From: Chloroflexota bacterium
Lineage (GTDB): Bacteria; Chloroflexota; Dehalococcoidia; DSTF01; RBG-16-68-14
NCBI GenBank assembly: GCA_022565155.1
Contig: JADFKB010000011.1
Span: 1 to 38,935 of the forward strand
Direction: 5' to 3'
DNA: 38,935 nucleotides
Below are positions 1-7,728 of this stretch, piece by piece. Both the position numbers and the translations under genes were made by a program. The stretch's first letter is position 1; each line of letters starts with the position of its first letter. The notes under the pieces are model-generated. The model was not told where the DNA came from. It saw only the letters and a program-made list of their open reading frames with translations, and did no database searches.

Positions 1-68
1 TGTACTCCTTCTCAGCAGCTTGTCAACCGCGCCTACCGTCTACACCGCCCTGCCGCTATCATGCGGCT

Positions 69-1181
69 ATGAAAATCACCGAAGTTCGCACCCGCACGTT
101 CAACCTGCCACACGAAGACCACGCCTTCGCGCCGACGTGGCAGCCGGCCGCCAGCACCAGTCATCGGCTGACCGTGGTGGAGGTGCATACGGACGAAGGG
201 ATCACCGGCATCGGCTCCGGCGGCGTGCTGACGCGGCTGAACACCGCCGCCGGGCTCTTCGTCGGCCAGGACCCGCTGAACATCGAGCGGCACGTGGAGG
301 TGCTGAGCACCATCGCCTACTTCATGGGCCGGCCGTGGGCGGTGGAGATCGCGCTGTGGGACATCGCCGGCAAGGCGGCCGGCCTGCCGCTCTACAAGCT
401 GCTGGGCGGCCATCGCGACCGGCTGCCCGCCTACGCGTCGACCGGCGAGCTGCGGCCCAAAGACCAGCGCGTCGAGGACGTGCTGAAGCTGCGCGACGAG
501 GGCTTTACCGCTGTGAAGCTGCGCTTCCACAGTCCGAACGCCAAGGACGACCTGCCGACCCTGGAGGCGGTGCGCAAGGCCGTCGGCGACTCGATGACGA
601 TCATGGTCGACGCGAATCAAGGCTGGCGTTACCCCGGCGATCTGACGCCACGCTGGGACCTGAGCACGGCGATCGAGATCGCGACCGCGATGGAAGAGTT
701 CGATGTCTACTGGCTGGAGGAGCCGCTCTGGTCGTACGACTACGACGGCCTGGCCGAGCTGCGACGCCGGACGACGACGCGCATCGCGGGCGGCGAGCTG
801 AACCTGGCGCTGCACGAGTTCCGCGAGTACCTCCGCCACGGCTGCCTGGACGTCTACCAGCCCGACGCCACGTTCGCGGGCGGCATCACGACCGCGCGAA
901 AAGTCGCCGGCATGGCGCAGGCGAGCGGGCATCTGTTTGCGCCGCACACCTGGTCGAACGGCATCGGTCTGATGGCCAACCTCCATCTGGCCGCCGCCGT
1001 GCCGAACGCGCCGTTCATCGAGTTCCCGTACGACCCGCCCAACTGGACGCCCGAATTTCGCGATTTCATGCTCACTGAACCGATCCGCATCGACTCGGAC
1101 GGCAACGTCGTCCTGCCCGACAAGCCCGGCCTCGGCATCGAGCTGGACGAAGAGCGCTGCCAGCAGTACGAGGTGAAGTAG
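69..1181 (+). CDS. Enolase-superfamily (mandelate racemase/muconate lactonizing type) sugar-acid dehydratase
   Basis: A 370-residue protein with the two-domain layout of the mandelate racemase family: a capping domain (about 1-120) followed by a TIM barrel. Expected barrel residues are visible: a K150-L-R152 motif, metal-ligand acids D181 (MVDANQGW), E217 (WLEEPL) and E243 (AGGE), and H293 in the APHTW motif as candidate general base. The family abstracts a proton alpha to a carboxylate using Mg2+, most often dehydrating a sugar acid to a 2-keto-3-deoxy acid. The substrate cannot be read from sequence. The stop lies 7 bp before the nitrilase start, so they are probably co-transcribed. A TATCAT hexamer at 57-62 lies only 6 bp before the ATG and no Shine-Dalgarno is evident, so a leaderless mRNA is possible. 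Confidence 0.88.
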   Translation: MKITEVRTRTFNLPHEDHAFAPTWQPAASTSHRLTVVEVHTDEGITGIGSGGVLTRLNTAAGLFVGQDPLNIERHVEVLSTIAYFMGRPWAVEIALWDIAGKAAGLPLYKLLGGHRDRLPAYASTGELRPKDQRVEDVLKLRDEGFTAVKLRFHSPNAKDDLPTLEAVRKAVGDSMTIMVDANQGWRYPGDLTPRWDLSTAIEIATAMEEFDVYWLEEPLWSYDYDGLAELRRRTTTRIAGGELNLALHEFREYLRHGCLDVYQPDATFAGGITTARKVAGMAQASGHLFAPHTWSNGIGLMANLHLAAAVPNAPFIEFPYDPPNWTPEFRDFMLTEPIRIDSDGNVVLPDKPGLGIELDEERCQQYEVK

Positions 1182-1188
1182 TAACCCA

Positions 1189-2196
1189 ATGGCTGACGAG
1201 TTCCCGAAGTTCACCGCCGCCGCCGTCCAGGCCGCGCCCGAGTTCCTCGATCGCGAGGCGACGGTCGATAAGGCCTGCCACCTGACGGCGGAGGCGGCGA
1301 AGAACGGCGCGCAACTGATCGTCTTTCCTGAGACGTGGATACCGGCCTACCCGTTCTGGGACATGAGCCGGCCGGACGCCTGGCTGGAGCTCTACCAGAA
1401 CGCCGTCGAGGTGCCCTCGCCAACGACAGAGCGCCTGGCGGACGCTGCCCGTAAAGCGAAGGCGTACGTCGTCATCGGCATCAACGAACGAGACGCGCAG
1501 ACGCAGGGCAGCCTCTACAACTCGCTGCTCTACATCGGGCCGGACGGGACGCTGCTGGGCGTCCATCGCAAGCTGATGCCCTCCGTGAGCGAGCGTATGA
1601 TCTGGGGCATGGGCGACGGCTCCGGCCTGCACATCTTCGATACGCCGCTAGGGCGGCTGGGCGGCCTGATCTGCTGGGAGCATGAGATGACGCTGGTGAA
1701 GTACGCCATGTACGCTCGCGGTGAGCAGGTGCACGCCAGCGTCTGGCCCGCCTGGACGTTTCAGCGCGACCACATCCAGTTCGGCATGCGCCAGTACGCC
1801 TACGAAGGCAAGGGGTTCGCCGTCGTATCGTGCGGCGTGCTCGAAGGCGGCGCGGTGCCGGAGCGCTGGCGCGGCGGCAACTCTGGCGAAGGGTGGATCG
1901 CCGACGGCGGCAGCGCGATTATCGCGCCGGACGGCAGCTACGTCGCCGGGCCGGTCTACGGCGAGGAGACGATCGTCTACGGCGAGATCGATTTGCGGCG
2001 TGTCGCAGCGGCCAAGCGCGAGATCGACGTCGCGGGCCACTACAGCCGGCCGGACGTGGTGCGCCTGCTGTTCGATGAGACGCCGCATAGCCCGCTGGTG
2101 GCAGCGGATGGGCCGGGCCATGCTCAACAGCTTTACGAAAACGGACAGGCGGTCGTGAAGAGGCCCGCCAAAAGGACAAGGAGCAAGAAGACGTGA
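1189..2196 (+). CDS. Nitrilase (carbon-nitrogen hydrolase superfamily)
   Basis: A 335-residue protein with the full Glu-Lys-Cys triad: E48 in VFPETW, K128 in HRKLMPS and C162 in LICWEHEM. The Cys-Trp-Glu-His context is typical of branch-1 true nitrilases, which turn nitriles into carboxylic acids and ammonia, rather than amidases. Length suits a cytosolic nitrilase. It follows the dehydratase gene by 7 bp, and its stop overlaps the GTG start of the next gene by 4 bp, indicating translational coupling. The pairing suggests work on a small carboxylate or nitrile, but no substrate can be named. An aliphatic nitrilase or cyanide-hydratase-like enzyme are the alternatives. Confidence 0.88.
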   Translation: MADEFPKFTAAAVQAAPEFLDREATVDKACHLTAEAAKNGAQLIVFPETWIPAYPFWDMSRPDAWLELYQNAVEVPSPTTERLADAARKAKAYVVIGINERDAQTQGSLYNSLLYIGPDGTLLGVHRKLMPSVSERMIWGMGDGSGLHIFDTPLGRLGGLICWEHEMTLVKYAMYARGEQVHASVWPAWTFQRDHIQFGMRQYAYEGKGFAVVSCGVLEGGAVPERWRGGNSGEGWIADGGSAIIAPDGSYVAGPVYGEETIVYGEIDLRRVAAAKREIDVAGHYSRPDVVRLLFDETPHSPLVAADGPGHAQQLYENGQAVVKRPAKRTRSKKT

Positions 2197-2681
2197 TCCG
2201 ACTACTAGGTCCGCTTATCCTCGTCATCGCGGTTGGGCTTGCCGCCTGTAGCGACGGCGATAACGGCGACAATAACCCGCCTGATGACATAGGAGGTCCC
2301 ACTATGACCGTCGAAGACGGCATCCCCGAGGTGGAGGGAGAAGTAACGACCACCGCATCCGGTCTCCAGATCATCGACGTTCAAGTGGGCGATGGTGACG
2401 CCGCGCAGCCAGAGGATCGGGTCTCCGTCCACTACACCGGCTACCTGGAGGACGGCACCGTCTTCGATAGCTCCGTCGAGCGTGGGCAGCCCATCGAGTT
2501 CCCGCTTACCGGTGTTATCCAAGGCTGGCAGGAGGGGATCCCGGGGATGCAAGTCGGCGGCCAGCGCCGGCTGATCATCCCTCCAGAGCTGGCCTACGGC
2601 GAGAATCCGCCTGGTGGCAGCGGCATCCCGCCGAACGCAACGCTGATCTTCGACGTGGAGCTGCTGGCGCTGGTCAGGTAG
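2193..2681 (+). CDS. FKBP-type peptidyl-prolyl isomerase, lipoprotein
   Basis: A 162-residue protein. Residues 1-19 form a lipoprotein signal peptide ending in the lipobox LAAC (Cys19), followed by an Asp/Asn-rich linker. From about residue 50 there is one complete FKBP domain: HYTGYLEDGTVFDSS, VIQGW, LAYGE and IFDVELL carry the aromatic and Asp residues of the FK506-binding pocket, so it should be an active prolyl isomerase. The GTG start overlaps the nitrilase stop by 4 bp. A second in-frame ATG at 2304 has a near-perfect Shine-Dalgarno (see separate entry), so a form without the signal peptide may also be made. The next gene is a paralogue with the same layout. Confidence 0.9.
   Translation: MIRLLGPLILVIAVGLAACSDGDNGDNNPPDDIGGPTMTVEDGIPEVEGEVTTTASGLQIIDVQVGDGDAAQPEDRVSVHYTGYLEDGTVFDSSVERGQPIEFPLTGVIQGWQEGIPGMQVGGQRRLIIPPELAYGENPPGGSGIPPNATLIFDVELLALVR
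2291..2306 (+). promoter_or_regulatory. Strong internal ribosome binding site and ATG inside the FKBP gene
   Basis: AGGAGGT at 2291-2297 sits 6-7 nt before an in-frame ATG at 2304 (codon 38 of the FKBP lipoprotein). This is a much better initiation site than the upstream GTG. Starting here would skip the signal peptide and lipobox and leave the whole FKBP domain, giving a cytoplasmic isomerase of 125 residues. The two glycine codons GGA-GGT that create the site lie in the low-complexity linker. Confidence 0.55.
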
Positions 2682-2720
2682 ACGAACGCCGGCTTGCGCC
2701 CCGGAATAGGAGACGCCTTC

Positions 2721-3230
2721 ATGGTTCGAGCTGTGCTCGTCGCCTTCCTAGCCGTAACTATAGTACTCGTCGCGTGCGCCGATGAGGACAGCGAGGAGGT
2801 GCTCGACGCCAGCGATCGGACATGCAACGAGGCTGAGCCGTCGCCGCCTGAAGTCGAAGGAGAGACGTTCACGACCGCGGGTGGCGTCGAGGTGATCATC
2901 ATAGCCTCTGGCGAAGAGGACCCGGCCCAGCCCGGGGACGCGGTCGCCATCCACTACGCCGGCTGGCTCACCGCTGACGGCACGCTGTTCGATAGCTCGC
3001 TCATCCGTTGCGAGACGTTCACGTTCGTGATCGACCGCGGCGACGTGATTCGCGGCTGGGATGAAGGCATCGTCGGCATGTCCCCGGGAGACATCCGCAG
3101 GCTCATCATCCCGGCGGACCTCGCCTACGGCGACCAGGCCCGCGACAACATCCCGCCGAACTCCAGCCTAACGTTCGACGTCGAACTGTTAGCGTTCGGC
3201 CGGGCGATAGAAAAAACACCGACTCCGTAG
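2721..3230 (+). CDS. Second FKBP-type peptidyl-prolyl isomerase, lipoprotein
   Basis: The ATG at 2721 is chosen because AGGAGA lies 7 nt upstream and it begins a clean lipoprotein signal ending in LVAC (Cys19). An in-frame upstream start at 2694 would spoil the signal. The mature part carries one FKBP domain (IHYAGWLTADGTLFDSS, VIRGWDEGIVGM, LAYGD, TFDVELLAF) with the pocket residues kept. It has an extra Cys in the linker and another in the loop SSLIRCETF, which could form a disulfide in the exported protein. It sits 39 bp after the first FKBP gene and probably ends the operon that starts at 69. The TlpA-like gene converges from the other side, leaving 19 bp. Confidence 0.9.
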   Translation: MVRAVLVAFLAVTIVLVACADEDSEEVLDASDRTCNEAEPSPPEVEGETFTTAGGVEVIIIASGEEDPAQPGDAVAIHYAGWLTADGTLFDSSLIRCETFTFVIDRGDVIRGWDEGIVGMSPGDIRRLIIPADLAYGDQARDNIPPNSSLTFDVELLAFGRAIEKTPTP

Positions 3231-3249
3231 GTCTCGCGAAGAAGTCAGC

Positions 3250-3867
3250 CTAACGTTCTACAGCAACGTGATCGTTCTGAGAGAGTCCGGCGGCGGCCAA
3301 ACCCTCACGCATCTGCTCCTCGACAAGGAAGCCGAGCTGGAAGCTCTGTAGCACGCCCTCCCTATCGATGAAGAAGTTATCCGGAAGACCGCGCAAGCGA
3401 TACTGGGCCGACACTTCCCGGCTGGAGTCGAGCAGGATCGGCAGATCGAGACCCAGCTCTTCCCAGAAGTCGCGGGCCACCGCCGCTGACTGCTCCTGGT
3501 TCACGGCCAGCACGACGAGATCGTCGTCGCTGAACTCCGCCGCCAGGCGCGCGATGTCCGGCAGCTCCCGCCGGCAGGGGCCGCACCAGGTGGCCCAGAA
3601 ATTGATCCAGACTACTTTGCCTCGAAAGTCGCTGAGCTGCACGACCTGGCCGTCAACGTTGCGCAGCTCGAACTGCGGTGCCAGCTCGCCCACGCTGGGC
3701 GAGCGATCGTCCAGCGGGCCCAGTTCGCCGCCGCCGATACGATCGAGCGCCAGCAGGCCACCCAGAATCGCCGCCAGCACCAAGACTCCGAAGGCGTTGC
3801 GGACATATCCGCGGCGCAAAAGGTCGGTCCAGTTTCGCTTATCGGGTGTGGTGGTAGTAGTCGTCAT
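3250..3867 (-). CDS. TlpA/ResA-like membrane-anchored thioredoxin
   Basis: Start taken at 3867 (205 residues), where AGGGAA lies upstream of the ATG and the N-terminus becomes a short cytoplasmic tail plus one membrane segment (about 25-41, AFGVLVLAAILGGLLAL). The remainder is an extracytoplasmic AhpC/TSA-thioredoxin domain with redox motif WCGPC (C95, C98) and a cis-proline region GLPDNFFID. Proteins of this kind reduce disulfides in apocytochromes or other exported proteins. An open frame continues upstream to 3987 but has no support. It is divergent from a small thioredoxin-fold gene, so the two may share a regulatory region (3868-3956) and a redox theme. A role in cytochrome c maturation is inference; no ccm/res genes are in the window. 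Confidence 0.88.
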   Translation of the reverse strand: MTTTTTTPDKRNWTDLLRRGYVRNAFGVLVLAAILGGLLALDRIGGGELGPLDDRSPSVGELAPQFELRNVDGQVVQLSDFRGKVVWINFWATWCGPCRRELPDIARLAAEFSDDDLVVLAVNQEQSAAVARDFWEELGLDLPILLDSSREVSAQYRLRGLPDNFFIDREGVLQSFQLGFLVEEQMREGLAAAGLSQNDHVAVER

Positions 3868-3956
3868 CGGATCGTTCCCTGCGCTTCTATCGTACCATGT
3901 GCCCAAATCTGCGGCGGAGGTGATCTTCATCACCCACACGGAGAGTTCTTCCTGCG

Positions 3957-4247
3957 ATGCTAGGGGCGATGAATGGGGAGCGCACAACCGTGCTGCAGGT
4001 ATTCGTTGAGCCGACGTGTGAAGCGTGCCGGCGAGCGATCCAGCTTGCCGAAGGCGCTGACGCTGCCTATCCGCAACTGGTCGTGGACATCATCGACATC
4101 CGCAGCCGCGAGAACGAGCGAGATGATGTGTTTGCGGTTCCGACGTTCGTCCTGGACGATCGCGTGCTTTCGCTCGGCAATCCACAGGAGAGCACCCTGC
4201 GCCGCGAGATCGAACTGCTGCTAGGGGGCCCGAGTTCGTTACACTGA
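3957..4247 (+). CDS. Small thioredoxin/glutaredoxin-fold protein
   Basis: A 96-residue protein with a single thioredoxin-like fold: the beta strand VLQVFVEPT is followed by the redox pair C21-E-A-C24, and a cis-proline motif AVPTF appears near residue 67. The size fits glutaredoxin-like or thioredoxin-2-like proteins. It lacks a signal peptide, so it is probably cytosolic. An alternative ATG at 3969 would remove four residues; neither start has a strong Shine-Dalgarno. It ends 4 bp before the Crp/Fnr gene, so the two are likely co-transcribed, perhaps linking redox state to the regulator, which is inference. Confidence 0.75.
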   Translation: MLGAMNGERTTVLQVFVEPTCEACRRAIQLAEGADAAYPQLVVDIIDIRSRENERDDVFAVPTFVLDDRVLSLGNPQESTLRREIELLLGGPSSLH

Positions 4248-4251
4248 CCTC

Positions 4252-4977
4252 ATGAGCATACGCCAAAGGATATTCCGAGGCTCTCCATCCCAGGCCGTCG
4301 CCCAACCAAAGTTAAGCGGCAAGGCGGCCTACCTCTCCGACACGGACATTTTTCGCGATCTGAGCGCACAGGAGCTGGAGGAGCTGGACCGTATGACCGC
4401 GATGAGCACCTGTCGGAAGGGCAAGGTGTTCTACACGCCTGGGGAGACCGGCGAGGTGCTCTTCATCCTGAAGCGCGGCCGCGTCAACCTCTATCGGATC
4501 AACGCCGACGGGAAGAAGCTGGTGACGGCGAGCGTTGAGGCGGGCACCGTCTTCGGGGAGATGACGCTCGTCGGCCAAGGGATGCACGATACCTTTGCCG
4601 AGGCGGCGGAGGAGTGCACGCTCTGCGTGATGAGCCGTTCCGACGTGGAACACCTGCTGCTGAGCAAGCCGCGCGTGGCGCTGCGCTTCATGGAGTTGAT
4701 GGCGGGGCGCCTGCGTGAAATGGAAACGCGCATGGAAACCGTAGCATTCAAGAGCGTGCCGACGCGCATCGCGACGTTTCTCCTCCAACTCGCCGATAAA
4801 GAAAGCCAGCAGATCGCCGGTGTGTCGCACCAAGACCTGGCCGACATGGTCGGTACCTATCGAGAAACCGCCACGCGCATCCTGAACGAGTTTCGCGCTG
4901 AGGGCTACATCAAGCTCGGCCGCCTCAACATCACCATCCTCAAGCCCGAGTCGCTGCGGGATATCGCCGGCGAGTAG
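4252..4977 (+). CDS. Crp/Fnr family transcription regulator
   Basis: A 241-residue protein. Residues about 35-145 form a cyclic-nucleotide-binding-type beta barrel (GEVLFILKRGRVNLYRI, GTVFGEMTLVGQG), followed by a dimerisation helix and a winged helix-turn-helix (SHQDLADMVGTYRETATRIL) with the usual recognition helix. It has no N-terminal cysteine cluster of the Fnr type, so it probably is not an iron-sulfur oxygen sensor. The effector is unknown. The candidate -10 TACACT at 4240-4245 is only 6 bp from the ATG and there is no Shine-Dalgarno, which suits a leaderless transcript as an alternative to cotranscription with the gene before. Confidence 0.92.
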   Translation: MSIRQRIFRGSPSQAVAQPKLSGKAAYLSDTDIFRDLSAQELEELDRMTAMSTCRKGKVFYTPGETGEVLFILKRGRVNLYRINADGKKLVTASVEAGTVFGEMTLVGQGMHDTFAEAAEECTLCVMSRSDVEHLLLSKPRVALRFMELMAGRLREMETRMETVAFKSVPTRIATFLLQLADKESQQIAGVSHQDLADMVGTYRETATRILNEFRAEGYIKLGRLNITILKPESLRDIAGE

Positions 4978-4997
4978 CGGCCATTGCCCGGCTGCTA

Positions 4998-5026
4998 TTG
5001 ACAAGCTTCCCTTTAGCTGTCAGGAT
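4998..5026 (+). promoter_or_regulatory. Promoter of the TetR-family gene
   Basis: Perfect -35 TTGACA at 4998-5003, a 17-bp spacer, and CAGGAT at 5021-5026 as a weak -10. It lies 30 bp before the GTG start. The spacer has a run shared with the promoter of the acyl-CoA synthetase gene at 23858 (see findings). Confidence 0.6.
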
Positions 5027-5056
5027 AGGAAAACACCTAGCTGAAGGGGGAGCGCC

Positions 5057-5677
5057 GTGGCGAGGTCTGGTTCAACTACGCCGACACGCAATCGAGAAGC
5101 GACGAGGACCGCAATTCTCGACGCTACAGGCGAGCTGATCGCCGAAAAGGGGCTTGACGGCTTCACCATCAGCGACATTGCGCGCCGTGGCTCGGTCAAT
5201 CGCTCCCTCATCTATCACTATTTTAAGGAGCGCGAGAACCTGATCGTCGAAACGATCGGCCACATCATGGGCCGCTACGAAGACGTGGAGCCGGGTGGCG
5301 GTGGCGACGCGATTGAACGCAATCTCCGGATGCATATCGACCATCCAGAGATCGCCCGCGCCATCTACCACATGCTGCTAGATGAAAACCGGCTACCCGC
5401 CCTCTGGCCGCGCTTACAGAGCACGATTCAGGCGTTGGATACGATGCGGCGGCAAGGGGATAGCTCCTTCGACCCGACGTTCATTGCGATCCTGCTCTCT
5501 CTGCCGCAGCTTTCCTGGGCGTTCTCCCGCCGCGAGTTCGCGCGGCTGCTGGGAATGACGGTGGACGAGGCGGACAAACGCTTCATCGCCTCCATGCGTT
5601 TGGTGACGGAGCTCGCGCTCGCATCGATGGCCGGTCCTGCCGATGAACCAGCTTCCGCCCAACCCTCTTCGCCGTAG
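5057..5677 (+). CDS. TetR-family transcription repressor
   Basis: A 206-residue protein starting at GTG with GGGGGAG a few bases upstream. The N-terminal 60 residues are a typical TetR DNA-binding domain (helix-turn-helix FTISDIARRGSVNRSLIYHYF). The rest is an all-helical ligand-binding domain that does not reveal its ligand. The gene is monocistronic between the Crp/Fnr gene and a hairpin-containing gap. TetR proteins often repress a neighbouring gene and themselves; here the adjacent downstream gene is the HpaI-type aldolase. Confidence 0.9.
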   Translation: MARSGSTTPTRNREATRTAILDATGELIAEKGLDGFTISDIARRGSVNRSLIYHYFKERENLIVETIGHIMGRYEDVEPGGGGDAIERNLRMHIDHPEIARAIYHMLLDENRLPALWPRLQSTIQALDTMRRQGDSSFDPTFIAILLSLPQLSWAFSRREFARLLGMTVDEADKRFIASMRLVTELALASMAGPADEPASAQPSSP

Positions 5678-5695
5678 CAGGCCTCTTGCATTGTG

Positions 5696-5752
5696 TAGCC
5701 GGACGGCCTAACGGCCGGTTTCCCGGCCGGAGTGCAACTAGCCGGACGGCCT
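5696..5752 (+). repeat. Direct repeat flanking a GC hairpin between TetR and aldolase genes
   Basis: The 14-mer TAGCCGGACGGCCT occurs at 5696-5709 and again at 5739-5752, 43 bp apart. Between them is a hairpin with GGCCGG at 5713-5718, loop TTTC, and CCGGCC at 5723-5728. No U-tract follows, so this is not a standard terminator. It could be a paired operator for the TetR protein upstream, or a transcript-end structure. Confidence 0.6.
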
Positions 5753-5818
5753 GCTTATAGATACGCGCTGGACGGGCGGCGCTCGCGTCGCCTACGATAG
5801 GAGCCGAGGAGGGTATCG

Positions 5819-6619
5819 ATGCGTGAGAACACGGCGAAGCGGGCGTGGCGGGAAGGGCAGGTCACCTACGGCGGCTGGCTCAGCATCCCGAGCGCCTTTT
5901 CGGCTGAGGTAATGGCCCACCAGGGCTTCGACTGGCTCTGCGTCGACATGCAGCACGGCGTGATCGACTACCAGGTAGCCGTGACGATGCTGCAGGCGAT
6001 CTCGACGACCGAAACGATGCCGTTCGCGCGCGTGCCCTGGAACGAACCGGGCATTATCGGCAAGACGCTGGACGCGGGCGCCTATGGTGTGATCATCCCG
6101 CTAGTCAACACACGCGCGGAGGCGGAGGCCGCCGTCGCCGCCTGCCGCTACGCGCCAGAGGGGCGGCGCAGCTACGGCCCGACTCGCGCCGTCTACTATG
6201 CAGGCGAGGGCTACGCCAGCGAGGCTAACGAGCAGATCGCCTGCATTCCGATGATCGAAACGGCGACGGCCGTCGCGAACCTGGACGAGATCCTCTCCGT
6301 GCCCGGGATCGATGCCGTGTACGTCGGCCCAGCCGACCTGAGCCTGACGCTGGGCCTGCCGCCGGCTATGGATCACGATGACCAGACGTTTCAAGATGCG
6401 CGGCTCAGCATCGTTAACGCCTGCCGAAAGCACGGGATCGCGCCGGGCATTCACGCCAATGCCGCGCTGGCACCGAAGCACGTCGAGGCGGGCTTCCAGC
6501 TCATCACCGTCTCTTCCGATCTCTCGGCTATGGCCGGCGCGGCGGCGGCCGACGTACAATCAGTGCGGGCAGTGCGGGACGGCGACGATTCAGGGCAGAG
6601 CAAGCCAGCCTACGGCTAG
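5819..6619 (+). CDS. HpcH/HpaI-type class II aldolase (2-keto-3-deoxy acid aldolase family)
   Basis: A 266-residue TIM-barrel protein with the active-site set of HpcH/HpaI aldolases: H46 (DMQHG), R71 (FARVPW), metal ligands E147 (MIETATAV) and D173 (VGPADLS). Members split 2-keto-3-deoxy or 4-hydroxy-2-oxo acids into pyruvate plus an aldehyde. The ATG at 5819 is preceded by GAGGAG with good spacing and by TACGAT further up as a possible -10. It converges with a 2-hydroxyacid dehydrogenase only 10 bp away. A dehydratase of the enolase superfamily lies at 69, so a sugar-acid route (dehydratase, then aldolase) is plausible but unproven. Confidence 0.9.
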   Translation: MRENTAKRAWREGQVTYGGWLSIPSAFSAEVMAHQGFDWLCVDMQHGVIDYQVAVTMLQAISTTETMPFARVPWNEPGIIGKTLDAGAYGVIIPLVNTRAEAEAAVAACRYAPEGRRSYGPTRAVYYAGEGYASEANEQIACIPMIETATAVANLDEILSVPGIDAVYVGPADLSLTLGLPPAMDHDDQTFQDARLSIVNACRKHGIAPGIHANAALAPKHVEAGFQLITVSSDLSAMAGAAAADVQSVRAVRDGDDSGQSKPAYG

Positions 6620-6629
6620 CGTGGCATCG

Positions 6630-7616
6630 CTAACGCTTCTGGCCCACCGCTTCTAGATTGACCGGGCACGGCGGCCGTTCGCCGCGCAGGACGGCCAGCA
6701 GGTTGTCGATTGCGAGGTCGAGCATCGCACTCCGCGTTTCGACCGTGCCGGAACCGATATGCGGCAGGAGGATGACGTTCGGCAGGTTTAAGATCGGCTC
6801 GTCCGCAGCAAGCGGTTCCCGTTCGAAGACATCGAGCGCCGCGCCGGCGATGCGCCCTTCCTTCACTGCAGCCACCAGCGCGGCCTGATCGACGACGCCA
6901 CCGCGGGCGGTGTTGATCAGGTAGGCGCTCGGCTTCATCATCGCCAGCTCGCGCGCGCCGATGAGATGCTCGGTCTCCGGCGTCAGGTTGACGTGCAGGC
7001 TGACAACGTCCGATTCGCTCAGTAGCGCGTCCAGATCACGATATGCACAGAAACCGGCGTCCGCCGGCGGTTCCTGGCGCTGGTCGTGGAAGACGACGGC
7101 CATGCCGAACGCCTGGGCGCGCCGGGCGACAGCCTGCCCGATCCGGCCGAGGCCGACGATGCCGAGCGTCTTGCCGGCTACGTCCGTCCCCAGAGTCATC
7201 GTCTCACCGGGAAGCCAGCGTCCTTCTCGCACGAAACGTTCCGATTCAGGCAGCCGCCGCGCCAGCGAGAGGATCAGCCCCAGCGTCAGGTCGGCGACGG
7301 CGTCCGAGAGCACGCCCGGCGTGTTGCAGACGACGATGCCGCGCTGCGTGGCGGCGGCGATGTCGACGTTATCGAATCCAACGCCGAAGTTGGAGACGAC
7401 GCGCAGCCGAGGCGACGACGCCAGCGCCTCGGCGTCGATCTGCAGCTGCGCGCTGCCGAGCACACCCTCAGCCTCGGCTAGCGCGGCGAGCAGCTCGTCT
7501 CGGGACGGCGTGCCGTCGCCCCGGAACCGCTCGACCGCGCACTGCGCTTCGATACGGGCGAGCGCGCCGTCGGGGATTGGCAGCGCGATGTAGACGCGGG
7601 GGCGGCCGGCGGACAT
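6630..7616 (-). CDS. D-isomer-specific 2-hydroxyacid dehydrogenase
   Basis: About 328 residues. Start placed at the ATG at 7616; a TTG two codons upstream is possible. It has the split catalytic domain and an inserted NAD(P) Rossmann domain (GIVGLGRIGQAVARR), with the catalytic Arg in NTARGGVVDQ, Glu in DVFEREPL and His in LLPHIGSGT. Such enzymes interconvert 2-oxo acids and D-2-hydroxy acids (glyoxylate/hydroxypyruvate reductase type). It converges with the HpaI aldolase gene. A close paralogue lies at 30979; both share the segment RDELLAALAEAEG near the N-terminus, so they arose by duplication. Confidence 0.92.
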   Translation of the reverse strand: MSAGRPRVYIALPIPDGALARIEAQCAVERFRGDGTPSRDELLAALAEAEGVLGSAQLQIDAEALASSPRLRVVSNFGVGFDNVDIAAATQRGIVVCNTPGVLSDAVADLTLGLILSLARRLPESERFVREGRWLPGETMTLGTDVAGKTLGIVGLGRIGQAVARRAQAFGMAVVFHDQRQEPPADAGFCAYRDLDALLSESDVVSLHVNLTPETEHLIGARELAMMKPSAYLINTARGGVVDQAALVAAVKEGRIAGAALDVFEREPLAADEPILNLPNVILLPHIGSGTVETRSAMLDLAIDNLLAVLRGERPPCPVNLEAVGQKR

Positions 7617-7728
7617 CGTCAAGACCGCCGCGCCGCGCGGCAGCTTTGCCTTACTGCGGCTTCACGCAGCGATCGGCACCTTCTCATGACGGAGGTATGC
7701 TACACGATCCGTTGCGCCGACAGCGAAG

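Noticed and set aside
33-1214. A 393-codon open frame on the minus strand opposite the enolase-superfamily gene
   Set aside because: The plus-strand gene has all family residues; the antisense frame has none.
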